A stretch of DNA of 64,000 bases, from positions 124,001-188,000 of the forward strand of contig CABHOV010000089.1 of the NCBI GenBank assembly GCA_902168185.1, in the 5' to 3' direction. This stretch comes from an uncultured Bacteroides sp. (lineage in GTDB: Bacteria; Bacteroidota; Bacteroidia; Cytophagales; Cyclobacteriaceae). The notes under the pieces are model-generated. The model searched no databases. It was not told where the DNA came from and was given only the letters and a program-made list of their open reading frames with translations. Of the stretch, positions 19,322 through 28,193 are shown piece after piece; within the stretch, counting starts at the first letter, position 1; every line of letters starts with the position of its first letter. A program made the translations under genes and the position numbers.

Positions 19322-19440
19322 AAAAAGCTCCGGGAACCACCCCGGAGCTTAAAACCAAACCCCTCATACCAACTTCGTCCCGACTGAGAAATCGGGTACC
19401 AATCCTTAAACCTGATTGTATAACAGTAGACGTATACGCT
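19322..19440 (-). ncRNA. Candidate small RNA with its own intrinsic terminator
   Basis: Read on the minus strand after the clpB terminator, this 120-nt stretch contains an internal hairpin (CCCGA/TCGGG at 19378-19395). It ends in a near-perfect intrinsic terminator: AAGCTCCGGG / CCCGGAGCTT at 19326-19350 followed by TTTTTT. clpB already has its own terminator upstream, so this second one suggests a separate short transcript. No protein-coding frame of credible length is present. No TAnnTTTG promoter was found, and I cannot assign it to a known RNA family. Confidence 0.35.
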
Positions 19441-19468
19441 TGGTTCATATTGTATAGTATACTATTTA

Positions 19469-19500
19469 TAAAAAAGAAAGCCGCTTGTGGCGGCTTTCTT
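19469..19500 (-). terminator. Terminator of clpB
   Basis: Nine-bp stem GAAAGCCGC / GCGGCTTTC with a five-base loop, followed on the minus strand by a T-rich run (TTTTTTATA). It lies 8 bp beyond the clpB stop. Confidence 0.85.
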
Positions 19501-19508
19501 TGTATTAC

Positions 19509-22127
19509 TTAGTTTACCAATTCGGCACTTTCTATATTCTCGAATGTAAATTCTGTGTCATTTCGCAAGTCGACCAGAATCACAGAGTCTTTGTGCACTT
19601 TGCCGGAGAGGATCTGCTTTGATAATTCATTTAGAATTTCACGTTGCATCACGCGCTTCAGCGGACGTGCTCCATATTGAGGATCGAATCCAAGTTTAGC
19701 AATCCGTTCGCGAGCCGCATCGGTTATTTCCAGTTTGATACCAGATTCATCCAGACGTTTACATACCAGGTCTACCTGAATATCAACAATCTTGCGGATG
19801 TCTTTTCTGCTCAACGGACGGAACATAATAATCTCATCAATCCTGTTTACAAATTCAGGACGAACCGATTTCTTCAACAGAGTGAAAACTTCTTCTTTGG
19901 TGTCATCCAAAACATCAAAGTAATTTTCGTCTGTAATCTTTTCAAAGTTCTCTTGAATAATGTGAGAACCAATGTTGGTCGTCATGATAATAATCGTGTT
20001 CTTAAAATTTGCAACACGTCCTTTATTATCCGTTAACCTTCCATCGTCCAGCACTTGTAACAAGATGTTGAATACATCCGGGTGAGCTTTTTCAATTTCA
20101 TCCAGAAGTATAACTGAATATGGTTTTCTTCTTACTGCTTCTGTTAATTGTCCACCTTCATCGTATCCTACATATCCTGGAGGCGCACCGATTAAACGGC
20201 TTACGCTATGTCGTTCCTGGTACTCACTCATGTCAATGCGTACCATGGCATTATCATCATTGAAGAGATAGTCTGCAAGCGCTTTGGACAGTTCTGTTTT
20301 TCCGACTCCCGTAGTACCCATAAAGATGAACGAACCGATCGGGCGCTTTGGATCTTGCAACCCGGCACGACTTCTTCTTACAGCATCACTCAACGCTTGT
20401 ATAGCTTCTTCCTGTCCTGCTACCCGTTTGCTTAATTCTTCTTCAAGGTGCAGCAGTTTCTCACGTTCACTCTGAAGCATTTTAGAAACCGGTATACCAG
20501 TCCATTTGGCTACAACCTCCGCTATATCTTCACTATCAACTTCTTCTTTCAGCAAAGTTTTTTCGCCTTGCATTTCCTTCATCTTCTGCTGAACTTTATT
20601 GAGACGTTTTTCAGCTTCGGTAATTTTACCGTAACGGATTTCAGCAACCTTGCCATAGTCGCCAGCCTTCTCTGCTTGTTCAGCTTCGAATTTCAGTTTA
20701 TCTATATTCTCTTTTTCTTTCTGAATGCCGTGAACAACTTCTTTTTCACTTTCCCATTTAGCTTTCAGTGAATTGCGTTGTTCAGAAAGCTCAGCGATTT
20801 CTTTACTCAATATAGCTTCCTTCTCTCTGTCTTTTTCTCTGCGTATAGCTTCACGTTCAATCTCGAGTTGCATGATCTTACGATTCAGCTCATCAAGTTC
20901 TTCCGGAAGCGAATCCATTTCAAGACGAAGTTTTGAAGCAGCTTCATCCATTAAGTCAATCGCCTTATCAGGAAGAAAACGATCTGAAATATACCGGCTT
21001 GATAATTCAACCGATGCTATTACAGCGTCATCTTTAATTCTCACACCGTGGTGAAGCTCATATTTATCTTTTATACCTCGAAGTATAGATATAGAATCCT
21101 CAACGGATGGTTCGCCTACAAGCACAGACTGAAATCTGCGTTCAAGCGCTTTATCTTTTTCTATATACTTCTGGTATTCTTTTAATGTCGTGGCACCTAT
21201 AGCATGGAGTTCTCCACGAGCGAGTGCTGGCTTTAATAAGTTGGCCGCATCCATCGCACCTTCGCCACCACCCCCGGCACCGATCAGCGTATGAATCTCA
21301 TCAATGAAGAGTATAATTTGTCCGTTAGAATCTGTTACTTCTTTGATAACCGCTTTCAAACGTTCTTCAAACTCTCCTTTATATTTGGCACCCGCTACAA
21401 GCAAGCCCATGTCCAATGAAACGAGAATTTTTTCTTTTAGATTTTCAGGTACATCGCCATTGACAATGCGTTGAGCCATCCCCTCAACAATCGCAGTTTT
21501 ACCAACGCCGGGTTCACCCAGAAGTATAGGATTGTTTTTAGTTCTGCGTGAAAGAATCTGAAGCACACGTCTGATCTCTTCATCGCGTCCGATTACCGGA
21601 TCAATCTTTCCATCTTTCGCAAGATCATTCAGGTTCTTTGAATAACGCTCCAGTGATTTATACTTTGCTTCAGCATTCGGGTCGGTAACTTTAGAACCAC
21701 CGCGAAGCTCTTTTATAGCTTTGATCAACGCTGCTTTTTCAAAGCCAGCATCTTTCATAATAGAAGATACCTTGTCTTTGGAAGCGAGCAATGCCAGCAA
21801 CAAATGTTCTATCGCTACATATTCGTCCTTTAATTCGCGCAGCTCTTTATCCGCATTTTGTAATACGGTATTCGTAGCGGAAGATAAATATGGCTGTTGA
21901 CCGGAAACACGTGGATAGCCCGCTAGGATTTCCTCGAGTTTCGTATGAAGTATAGTCTCATTTATATTTAGCTTCTTGAATAAATAACTTGATACATTCT
22001 CGTCTGTTTCGAGAATCGCTTTGAGCACATGCCCAGGCTCAATGGCTTGCTGCTGATTGCCCATGACAATCTCTGCAGACTTCTGTAAAGCCTCTTGAGA
22101 TTTTATAGTAAATTTTTCGAAGTTCAT
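19509..22127 (-). CDS. clpB: ATP-dependent disaggregase ClpB
   Basis: An 872-residue Hsp100 chaperone that extracts and refolds aggregated proteins with DnaK. In order: N-terminal Clp repeats (1-145), first AAA+ domain with Walker A GEPGVGKT near residue 204, the long coiled-coil middle domain (about 400-530) that distinguishes ClpB from ClpA and ClpC, second AAA+ domain with GTTGVGKTE near 605, and the C-terminal D2-small domain. No IGF-type ClpP-binding loop was noticed. It is single-gene, convergent with susD, with a terminator right after the stop. Confidence 0.97.
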   Translation of the reverse strand: MNFEKFTIKSQEALQKSAEIVMGNQQQAIEPGHVLKAILETDENVSSYLFKKLNINETILHTKLEEILAGYPRVSGQQPYLSSATNTVLQNADKELRELKDEYVAIEHLLLALLASKDKVSSIMKDAGFEKAALIKAIKELRGGSKVTDPNAEAKYKSLERYSKNLNDLAKDGKIDPVIGRDEEIRRVLQILSRRTKNNPILLGEPGVGKTAIVEGMAQRIVNGDVPENLKEKILVSLDMGLLVAGAKYKGEFEERLKAVIKEVTDSNGQIILFIDEIHTLIGAGGGGEGAMDAANLLKPALARGELHAIGATTLKEYQKYIEKDKALERRFQSVLVGEPSVEDSISILRGIKDKYELHHGVRIKDDAVIASVELSSRYISDRFLPDKAIDLMDEAASKLRLEMDSLPEELDELNRKIMQLEIEREAIRREKDREKEAILSKEIAELSEQRNSLKAKWESEKEVVHGIQKEKENIDKLKFEAEQAEKAGDYGKVAEIRYGKITEAEKRLNKVQQKMKEMQGEKTLLKEEVDSEDIAEVVAKWTGIPVSKMLQSEREKLLHLEEELSKRVAGQEEAIQALSDAVRRSRAGLQDPKRPIGSFIFMGTTGVGKTELSKALADYLFNDDNAMVRIDMSEYQERHSVSRLIGAPPGYVGYDEGGQLTEAVRRKPYSVILLDEIEKAHPDVFNILLQVLDDGRLTDNKGRVANFKNTIIIMTTNIGSHIIQENFEKITDENYFDVLDDTKEEVFTLLKKSVRPEFVNRIDEIIMFRPLSRKDIRKIVDIQVDLVCKRLDESGIKLEITDAARERIAKLGFDPQYGARPLKRVMQREILNELSKQILSGKVHKDSVILVDLRNDTEFTFENIESAELVN

Positions 22128-22276
22128 AATTGTAATCCCTCGTGGTCGGAGTTATCAAATAACAATCCATCAAGCTCTTTACTGAAAAATTGGCAAGAAA
22201 AGAGAACGCATGCAAGCGTAATACAGTCGTTTTGACTTGAAAGCCGACAATATGAGAGAGAAAAATGACGCAGGCA

Positions 22277-22852
22277 CTATTTACAAACGGAGAGTGTAGC
22301 GCTGTCTTCGACTTCTCCAAACCAAACCAATCCATATTCTTTATACAGTGCAACACCTATAGCGTTCCATTTTACTTTACTCCATATACCACTGTTAACA
22401 ATTAATGGGTTGTGTCCGGGGCTAACCTTCCAGCCATCAAGTCCTTCTTTTGCAGTAGCACCATTGGAGCTATAGTATGCTATTTCATATCCAAAGCCCG
22501 TATAGCCTGCAATTTCTTTTGGCTTGTCCCACATGCATTGAGCTTTCTTGTGGTCGCTGGTGTAGCAGCAAGCAGTCCAGGTACCTTTCTTTGACCAGCT
22601 ATGCGGATTACACTTATTATCCGGATCAAAGTCATAGTTGTCGGCAAGGTCATGCGCATGCACCATCGCTACCTGCGAGAGTTTTGCCGAGAGCGGAATG
22701 GAGGGCAGCCCTTTGCTTTTTCTATACTCCATAATCAGTTCATACAGTTTCATCTCTTCGGGAGACAGGCATGCATCTTTTACAATATGCGAGCGAGTAT
22801 CGAAAGCCGACATCGAAACGAGGAAGAACGCAGCTAAAACAAACGATTTCAT
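22277..22852 (-). CDS. Secreted CAP-domain (SCP/PR-1-like) protein, cysteine-rich
   Basis: A 191-residue exported protein: signal peptide (first 17-20 residues), then a CAP fold. The fold is recognisable from AKLSQVAMVHAHDLADN (first His helix), the GFGYEIAYYSSNG segment, DGWKVSPGHNPLIVNSGIW (second conserved His) and NAIGVALYKEYGLVWFGE. Six cysteines after the signal peptide (in DACLS, KCNPH, ACCYT, QCMW and SVCK) suggest disulfide bonding, unusual for bacterial CAP proteins. It lies upstream of clpB on the same strand with a 149-bp gap and is divergent from icd. Function is unknown. Confidence 0.8.
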   Translation of the reverse strand: MKSFVLAAFFLVSMSAFDTRSHIVKDACLSPEEMKLYELIMEYRKSKGLPSIPLSAKLSQVAMVHAHDLADNYDFDPDNKCNPHSWSKKGTWTACCYTSDHKKAQCMWDKPKEIAGYTGFGYEIAYYSSNGATAKEGLDGWKVSPGHNPLIVNSGIWSKVKWNAIGVALYKEYGLVWFGEVEDSATLSVCK

Positions 22853-22991
22853 AAGTTATTTTCCAGATTAAACGATTGAAACACAAAATATCTTCATTTA
22901 TGACCTTTATTTTTTAATTTTCCGCGCCCAAATCAGGGCGGTGTTCTACAAAACACCTAAAACGCAAAAACATTTAAAACATTTTAGTAAA

Positions 22992-24218
22992 ATGAGCGAT
23001 CAGAAAATCAGCATCAGCAACGGTAAACTCACTGTACCTGATAGTCCTACCATCCCGTTTATCGAGGGTGACGGAACGGGTGTAGACATTTGGCCTGCAT
23101 CTAAACTTGTATTCGATAAAGCGGTTGAGAAAGCATACGGTGGAAAAAAGAAAATCATCTGGAAAGAAGTTTTAGCGGGGGAGAAAGCTTTCAACAAAAC
23201 CGGTAACTGGTTGCCCGAAGAAACGCTCACCGTTTTTAAAGAATACCTGGTGGGTATTAAAGGACCTTTAACAACTCCGGTAGGAGGTGGTATCCGTTCA
23301 TTGAACGTAGCCCTTCGCCAGGAGCTTGATCTGTATGCTTGCGTACGGCCAGTACGTTGGTTCAAAGGAGTTCCTTCTCCGGTGAAAGAACCACACAAAA
23401 CGGATACCATTATCTTCCGTGAGAACACAGAAGATATATATGCTGGTATCGAGTTCCAGGAAGGTTCTGAGGACAATAAAAAATTCTTGAAATTGTTTGA
23501 GGAGAACTTCGCGAAATTATTCAAGAAGATCCGTTTCCCACAGACAACTGCAATTGGTATCAAGCCAGTATCAAAAGAAGGTTCTGAGCGTTTGATCCGT
23601 GCTGCATTCGAATATGCTATTCAACATAAGAAACCTAGTGTTACGCTTGTACACAAAGGTAACATCATGAAATTTACCGAAGGTGGTTTCCGTGATTGGG
23701 GATATGCTTTGGCGAAAAGCGAATTCGGTGCTAAAGATCTGGATGGCGGACCTTGGCAGATCATCGAAAAAGATGGTCATAAGATCATCGTGAAAGATGC
23801 TATCGCAGATGCATTTCTGCAACAAATTCTGTTGAGACCAGATGAATATTCAGTTGCTGCTACATTGAACCTGAATGGTGACTATATATCTGATGCACTT
23901 GCTGCTATAGTAGGTGGTATAGGTATCGCGCCGGGTGGTAACGTAAACTATAAAACAGGCCACGCTATATTTGAAGCTACGCATGGTACAGCACCGAAGT
24001 ATGCAGGACAGGATAAAGTAAATCCAGGTTCTGTAATTCTTTCAGGTGTTATGATGCTTGAGTATATGGGCTGGCAGGAAGCTGCTGACCTGATCGTAAA
24101 AGGTCTGGAAGGCGCTATAGCTTCTAAGAAAGTAACATACGATTTCCATCGCCAGATGGAAGGCGCTACACTTTTGAAATGCTCAGAGTTTGCACAAGAG
24201 ATAGTGAAGAATTTCTAA
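22992..24218 (+). CDS. icd: NADP-dependent isocitrate dehydrogenase
   Basis: TCA-cycle enzyme converting isocitrate to 2-oxoglutarate and CO2 with NADP+. The 408-residue sequence has the substrate loop [32 protein letters not shown], the Asp-containing metal site region ([16 protein letters not shown]) and the cofactor loop [20 protein letters not shown]. An ATG at 22941 is in frame upstream, but [16 protein letters not shown] is the conserved start and ATG 22992 is chosen. Two small hairpins (22925-22940 and 22939-22956) sit in the leader. A strong terminator follows. Confidence 0.96.
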   Translation: MSDQKISISNGKLTVPDSPTIPFIEGDGTGVDIWPASKLVFDKAVEKAYGGKKKIIWKEVLAGEKAFNKTGNWLPEETLTVFKEYLVGIKGPLTTPVGGGIRSLNVALRQELDLYACVRPVRWFKGVPSPVKEPHKTDTIIFRENTEDIYAGIEFQEGSEDNKKFLKLFEENFAKLFKKIRFPQTTAIGIKPVSKEGSERLIRAAFEYAIQHKKPSVTLVHKGNIMKFTEGGFRDWGYALAKSEFGAKDLDGGPWQIIEKDGHKIIVKDAIADAFLQQILLRPDEYSVAATLNLNGDYISDALAAIVGGIGIAPGGNVNYKTGHAIFEATHGTAPKYAGQDKVNPGSVILSGVMMLEYMGWQEAADLIVKGLEGAIASKKVTYDFHRQMEGATLLKCSEFAQEIVKNF

Positions 24219-24243
24219 ACATACGTTTAGTCAGTATATATTG

Positions 24244-24273
24244 AAAGCCGCCTCACATGAGGCGGCTTTTTTT
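24244..24273 (+). terminator. Terminator of icd
   Basis: AAAGCCGCCTCA / TGAGGCGGCTTT, a 12-bp stem with a tiny loop followed by TTTT, 26 bp after the icd stop. Confidence 0.88.
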
Positions 24274-24324
24274 ATAGCTGCTGATCAAATCTGGTACAAC
24301 CGATGAACTATAAAGTTGAAATGA

Positions 24325-24444
24325 TTTTTAGGGTTAGCAAAGCTGAGTTCAAAAGATAAGGCAGGTGCCTGTAAGGACTTTGAATTAGCAACTCAACTTG
24401 GCGACAAGCAAGTTGATCAATTAATCAACCAGCATTGTAAGTAG
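24325..24444 (+). pseudogene. Relic of a TPR-protein C-terminus
   Basis: The 40-codon frame ending at TAG 24442 reads FLGLAKLSSKDKAGACKDF, then ELATQLGDKQVDQLINQHCK. This has the characteristic last TPR of many Bacteroidetes TPR proteins: a Gly-Ala-Cys-x-Asp-Phe helix, an acidic-Leu-Gly-Asp turn and a terminal Cys-Lys. A TGA at 24322 closes the frame upstream and no start codon is present, so only the tail of a former gene seems to remain between icd and ribH. Recognition is by eye. Confidence 0.45.
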
Positions 24445-24446
24445 TA

Positions 24447-24487
24447 ATATACCTGAAGCAGACAGAACTTCTGGCTTCAGGTATATT
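24447..24487 (-). terminator. Terminator of ribH (bidirectional hairpin)
   Basis: Fourteen-bp perfect stem AATATACCTGAAGC / GCTTCAGGTATATT with a 13-nt loop, four bases beyond the ribH stop. The T-run on either strand is weak. Confidence 0.6.
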
Positions 24488-24490
24488 TAA

Positions 24491-24958
24491 TTAGAAACTC
24501 AACATCGATATAGCTGTCAAAGCAGCCTCTTCACCTTTATTGCCATATTTACCACCCGCGCGATCTATAGCTTGTTGCTTGTTTAGCGTTGTGAGTACAC
24601 CGAAGATCACAGGCTTCTTTGTTTTAATATTGACCTCTGTTATACCATAGGCAACGGCCTGACATATATAGTCGAAATGAGGGGTATCTCCTTGAATGAC
24701 GCAGCCTAAGCTAATTACTGCGCTGATCGATTTATCTTCGGCAGCCCAGAGCGAACCAAGCGTAAGCTCGAAAGTACCCGGAACAGTTTTGCGAATGATG
24801 TTTTGCTTCTTAACCCCGTTTTTAATAAGTGACTCAACGGCCCCGGAGTATAGTGCTTCCGTTATTTCAGCATTCCATTCAGCAACAACTATTGCAAATT
24901 TCTTTCTGGAAAGATTAATGTTGGTTTTTACTTTTCCTGATTTAAGTGGTCCGGCCAT
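24491..24958 (-). CDS. ribH: 6,7-dimethyl-8-ribityllumazine synthase
   Basis: Penultimate enzyme of riboflavin synthesis; condenses 5-amino-6-ribitylaminouracil with dihydroxybutanone phosphate. At 155 residues it has family length and motifs: AEWNAEITEALYSGA, VPGTFELTLGS, SLGCVIQGDTPHFDYIC (catalytic His) and FGVLTTLNKQQAIDRAGG. It stands apart from other rib genes and is separated from the TPR gene upstream by that gene's terminator, so it is probably monocistronic. Confidence 0.96.
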   Translation of the reverse strand: MAGPLKSGKVKTNINLSRKKFAIVVAEWNAEITEALYSGAVESLIKNGVKKQNIIRKTVPGTFELTLGSLWAAEDKSISAVISLGCVIQGDTPHFDYICQAVAYGITEVNIKTKKPVIFGVLTTLNKQQAIDRAGGKYGNKGEEAALTAISMLSF

Positions 24959-25072
24959 GCATTTAAAAATTAAATGATATTAACTATATAGATGACGTTG
25001 AATACTCCCTATAGGTTGAAAAATTTTCTCTTTTATTTGCTTACATAGAGATATATCGCTCAAAATAGAAAA

Positions 25073-25102
25073 TAAAAAAGGGATAGATTTTTGTCTATCC
25101 CT
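25073..25102 (-). terminator. Terminator of the TPR membrane protein gene
   Basis: Minus-strand stem AGGGATAG / CTATCCCT followed by TTTTTTATTTT, 22 bp past the gene's stop. Confidence 0.75.
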
Positions 25103-25123
25103 GTAAAGTTAAAATAAAATCTT

Positions 25124-25813
25124 CTATGAATTAGTTTCCAGCTTCGCCTTGAACTTGCGTGCGTTCTGGTATTCGGCTGACTCCCAGAAGTCAGTAATGA
25201 TCTTGTCGTATACTTCTTTAGCCTTATCATTTTGATTCAGCTTTTCGTATGCCAATGCTTCTTTCATCAGGTAAGCAGGCGAGAAGTACTTATTAGGTTT
25301 ATAGTTAGCAGCCTTGTTGTAATACTTGGCAGCCTCTTCAAAATTATTCTCTTCCATATACGTATCACCGATAAGGCTATACGCACGAGCTTGAACCAGC
25401 AAATCGCTAGAGCTAAAATCTTCCAGGTATAAGCGGGCAACATTAAACTTACCTTGCTTCAAATAAGCAACACCAGCATAATAGTTGGCGAGGTTTGCAG
25501 CATCTGATACACCGTAGTCTTCAATGATAGCCAGGAAGCCGAGGTTATTACCATCACCATTCAATGCGAGGTTAAGACTATCCTGCTCGAAGTAATAAAC
25601 AGCCTGGAACATTTCCTTTTGTGCGGCCTCATCTTGAGTTCCTTTATAATACTGGAAGCCAAAATATCCTCCAACAATCAGGAGAATCACTACTGCAATT
25701 CCGATAATGGTCTTGGGGTTACTCTCTACCCAATTCTCGGCATCTTCGAGTTTGTGTTTTATAGCTTCTGGATTCTCCAGTAATTCGTGCTTGTGTTCTT
25801 CTTTTTTAGCCAT
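25124..25813 (-). CDS. Membrane-anchored TPR protein (YfgM/BamD-like architecture)
   Basis: A 229-residue protein with a short charged cytoplasmic N-terminus, one membrane helix at about residues 36-56 (IIGIAVVILLIVGGYFGFQ) and periplasmic TPR repeats: AYLKQGKFNVARLYLEDF, AYSLIGDTYMEENNFEEAAK, YLMKEALAYEKLNQNDKAKE. The layout resembles YfgM-type ancillary Sec proteins, but that is an analogy, not a demonstrated orthology. Its promoter (25857-25887) is close to consensus. Confidence 0.8.
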   Translation of the reverse strand: MAKKEEHKHELLENPEAIKHKLEDAENWVESNPKTIIGIAVVILLIVGGYFGFQYYKGTQDEAAQKEMFQAVYYFEQDSLNLALNGDGNNLGFLAIIEDYGVSDAANLANYYAGVAYLKQGKFNVARLYLEDFSSSDLLVQARAYSLIGDTYMEENNFEEAAKYYNKAANYKPNKYFSPAYLMKEALAYEKLNQNDKAKEVYDKIITDFWESAEYQNARKFKAKLETNS

Positions 25814-25821
25814 TGTATTTA

Positions 25822-25855
25822 AAATAAAAGCCCTCCCGATTTCTGTCGGGAGGGC
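25822..25855 (-). terminator. Hairpin between pdhA and the TPR gene
   Basis: Ten-bp perfect stem GCCCTCCCGA / TCGGGAGGGC followed by TTTTATTTT on the minus strand, 52 bp past the pdhA stop. It also lies immediately downstream of the promoter at 25857-25887, so it would be the 5' end of the TPR-gene transcript. Confidence 0.75.
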
Positions 25856-25856
25856 G

Positions 25857-25887
25857 CAAAACTACAAATTAGATCATACTAAACAAA
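25857..25887 (-). promoter_or_regulatory. Promoter of the TPR membrane protein gene
   Basis: Minus-strand TTTG (25887-25884), 19 nt, TAGTTTTG (25864-25857): an exact match to the Bacteroidetes -33/-7 pattern TTTG-N19-TAnnTTTG. The expected start site is at the edge of the adjacent hairpin. Confidence 0.6.
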
Positions 25888-25906
25888 CAGCTCAGGCTGA
25901 GGTGAA

Positions 25907-26950
25907 TTAGTCCATGATAAATGGGTAATCCGTCTGCACGTAAACCTCGGTAAACGCTTCAGAAGGATCAGGGAAATTTGATTCCTCTGCAAACTTCACA
26001 CTCTCTTCAACTTGTTGAACTATTTTATTGTCGATTGCTTCGAGATCTGCCTCTGTAGCAAATTTCTTATCAAGAATTGTCTGACGTGTTACTTCGATCG
26101 GATCGCGTTGTTTGTATTGCTCCACCTCATCTTTGGATCTGTATTTCTGAGGATCAGACATTGAGTGACCTTTGTAACGATAGGTTCTGAACTCTAACAA
26201 CGTAGGTCCTTCACCAGCACGAGCCCGCTCAGCAGCACGTGCCACAGCACGGTGTACATCTTCACACTTCATAGCATCCACCGGCTCAGAAGGCATATCG
26301 TATGCCTCACCTAAAGTATAAAGCTCATGAACGTTAGAAGTACGCTGAACAGAAGTTCCCATGGCGTATCCGTTATTTTCAATCACAAAAATTACAGGAA
26401 GTTTCCAAAGCATCGCCAGGTTCAGCGCTTCATGAAAAGCACCTTGACGAACGGCCCCGTCTCCCATATAGCAGATACAAAGATTGCCAGTCTTATTATA
26501 TTTTTCAGCAAAGGCTATACCCGCACCCAGTGGAACTTGCGCTCCTACAATGCCGTGGCCGCCAATGAAACCATGCTCTTTATCAAAAATGTGCATGGAC
26601 CCACCTTTACCTTTTGTGGTTCCTGTTTCTTTGCCATACAACTCGGCCATGATAGCTTTCGGATCAGTTCCAAGTGCAAGCGGGTGTCCGTGGTCACGGT
26701 AAGCCGTTATATACTTGTCACCTTTTTTAAGAGCGCTAACAGATCCTGAAGCGCAGGCTTCCTGCCCTATATATAAGTGACAGAATCCTTTGATTTTTTG
26801 CATACCATAAAGCTGACCGGCTTTCTCTTCGAATTTCCGCATCAGTTGCATGCTCTCATACCAATACAGGTAAGTGTCTTTTGAGAATTCAGTTGAATCG
26901 CTCTTCTTCGCCACCGCGGGCTCATTCTTAGCTTTTGTTGTAGCAGCCAT
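25907..26950 (-). CDS. pdhA: Pyruvate dehydrogenase E1 component, alpha subunit
   Basis: Thiamine-diphosphate-dependent decarboxylase subunit of the pyruvate dehydrogenase complex; 347 residues from ATG 26950. It carries GQEACASGSVSALKKGD, AYRDHGHPLALG, HIVGAQVPLG-like GGHGIVGAQVPLGAG, the TPP motif GDGAVRQGAFHEALNLA ending in IENN, and the phosphorylation-loop-like YRYKGHSMSDPQKYR. The frame is open to 27025, but that extension runs into recF, and the residues before MAATTKAKN look non-coding. E1 beta and E2 genes are not adjacent, so the complex is encoded at several loci. A 2-oxoisovalerate dehydrogenase role is less likely but not excluded. Confidence 0.92.
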   Translation of the reverse strand: MAATTKAKNEPAVAKKSDSTEFSKDTYLYWYESMQLMRKFEEKAGQLYGMQKIKGFCHLYIGQEACASGSVSALKKGDKYITAYRDHGHPLALGTDPKAIMAELYGKETGTTKGKGGSMHIFDKEHGFIGGHGIVGAQVPLGAGIAFAEKYNKTGNLCICYMGDGAVRQGAFHEALNLAMLWKLPVIFVIENNGYAMGTSVQRTSNVHELYTLGEAYDMPSEPVDAMKCEDVHRAVARAAERARAGEGPTLLEFRTYRYKGHSMSDPQKYRSKDEVEQYKQRDPIEVTRQTILDKKFATEADLEAIDNKIVQQVEESVKFAEESNFPDPSEAFTEVYVQTDYPFIMD

Positions 26951-26963
26951 ATCCCTATTTTTG
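26934..26963 (+). promoter_or_regulatory. Promoter of recF
   Basis: TTTG (26934-26937), 18 nt, TATTTTTG (26956-26963), an exact TAnnTTTG match, 60 bp before the recF ATG. The -33 box lies inside the first codons of the divergent pdhA gene, so the two promoters overlap. Confidence 0.55.
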
Positions 26964-26973
26964 ATCCGAGTTG

Positions 26974-27005
26974 CGAAAATAACCCCCCAACGAACATTCG
27001 CCAAA
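26974..27005 (-). promoter_or_regulatory. Promoter of pdhA
   Basis: Minus-strand TTTG (27005-27002), 20 nt, TATTTTCG (26981-26974), one mismatch from TAnnTTTG, 23 bp before the pdhA ATG. Confidence 0.5.
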
Positions 27006-27023
27006 CTTTCAACGCAATTCCTC

Positions 27024-28124
27024 ATGTACCTGCACGACTTACATTTGCTGAATTTTAAGAACTACCCGGAAGCAAACCTTCGATTTTCGCCTGCAGTTAA
27101 CGTTTTGGTAGGTAAAAATGGTAGCGGGAAGACCAATCTGCTTGATGCAATTTATTCTTTGTCTTTTACAAAAAGTGCCTTCGCTTCTTCCGACACGCAA
27201 TGTATTTTATCGGGTCAGAGTTTTTTTATGGTGAAAGGAAAGTTCTATAAAGAGAATAAGCCTTATGAACTGGTAAGCTCCGTGCAGACAGGGTCAAAAA
27301 AAGTTTTTAGGGAAGAAGGTTCCGATTATCAGAAACTCAGTGATCACATCGGGAAATATCCGGTCATACTGATTGCTCCGGATGATGTCGACCTAGTTCG
27401 TGAAAGCAGTGAGTCAAGAAGAAAATTCTTTGATAGTATAATTTCTCAGCTGGATAAAAAATATTTAGAGGCACTGATGCAGTACAATCAGGCTTTGAAA
27501 CAAAGGAACAGCCTGCTCAGAATGTTCCAGGAACGGGGAACTCCAGATTGGCTTGCATTGGAATCATACGATCAGGTGCTTGTCAGGTTAGGGGAGGAGA
27601 TTTTTAAGAAACGTATCGCTTTCGCGGATGATTTTTTACCGGTGTTCCGTAAGTATTATCAATATATAGTAGACGAGGTTGAGGTAACAAACCTCGACTA
27701 TTCTTCGGAGGTGAAAGAAAAAAGTTTTGCCGAAGGATTATTAAAGACAAGACAAAAAGATCTGGCATTACAACGGACTTCGTTCGGAATCCATCGCGAT
27801 GATTATGTTTTTACGTTGGGTAACGGAGACTTAAAAAGACTGGGCTCTCAAGGGCAACAGAAATCTTTTGTGATAGCCTTGAAACTTGCTCAGTTTGAAA
27901 TCATCGAAAGAATAAAAGGGTTTAAACCCATTCTTCTACTGGATGATATTTTTGACAAACTGGATGACTTTAGAATTTCCAAGCTCTTAAAATTAATGAA
28001 AGCTGATCTGGGGCAACTTTTTATTACCGATGCCCGCCCCGATCGCACGGGCGAACTGCTTAAGTCCATCGAAGTCTCAGCAACTTTATTTTTTGTTGAG
28101 TCCGGAAATATTATTCAGAAGTAG
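27024..28124 (+). CDS. recF: DNA replication/repair protein RecF
   Basis: SMC-like ATPase that loads RecA at gapped DNA with RecO and RecR. The 366-residue protein begins MYLHDLHLLNFKNYPEANL, the typical RecF start. It has Walker A VGKNGSGKTNLLDAI, the ABC-like signature region RLGSQGQQKSFVIALKLAQ and Walker B PILLLDDIFDKLD. An in-frame ATG at 26874 would overlap pdhA and is rejected. It is followed 69 bp later by a DUF721 gene, a common pairing in Bacteroidetes. Confidence 0.96.
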   Translation: MYLHDLHLLNFKNYPEANLRFSPAVNVLVGKNGSGKTNLLDAIYSLSFTKSAFASSDTQCILSGQSFFMVKGKFYKENKPYELVSSVQTGSKKVFREEGSDYQKLSDHIGKYPVILIAPDDVDLVRESSESRRKFFDSIISQLDKKYLEALMQYNQALKQRNSLLRMFQERGTPDWLALESYDQVLVRLGEEIFKKRIAFADDFLPVFRKYYQYIVDEVEVTNLDYSSEVKEKSFAEGLLKTRQKDLALQRTSFGIHRDDYVFTLGNGDLKRLGSQGQQKSFVIALKLAQFEIIERIKGFKPILLLDDIFDKLDDFRISKLLKLMKADLGQLFITDARPDRTGELLKSIEVSATLFFVESGNIIQK

Positions 28125-28181
28125 TGATAATATCCTAACGTTCTCTTAACCAAATACACAAAAACGCGCGCGTCATTTATC

Positions 28182-28189
28182 TATATTTG
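28182..28189 (+). promoter_or_regulatory. -7 element of the DUF721 gene, close to its start codon
   Basis: TATATTTG at 28182-28189 fits TAnnTTTG exactly and ends four bases before the ATG at 28194. A start site a few bases downstream would give a leaderless or almost leaderless mRNA. No good TTTG lies at -33. Confidence 0.4.
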
Positions 28190-28193
28190 CACC

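Noticed and set aside
19252-19365. Short minus-strand frame MRGLVLSSGVVPGAF in the susD-clpB spacer
   Set aside because: It runs through two terminator hairpins and its residues come from their stems; a small peptide is much less likely than RNA structure.
22925-22956. Two small hairpins in the icd leader as a riboswitch
   Set aside because: Stems are only 5-6 bp and there is no expression platform or known aptamer motif.
23000-23563. 187-codon minus-strand open frame inside icd
   Set aside because: Antisense shadow of icd with no ribosome-binding region and no recognisable protein family.
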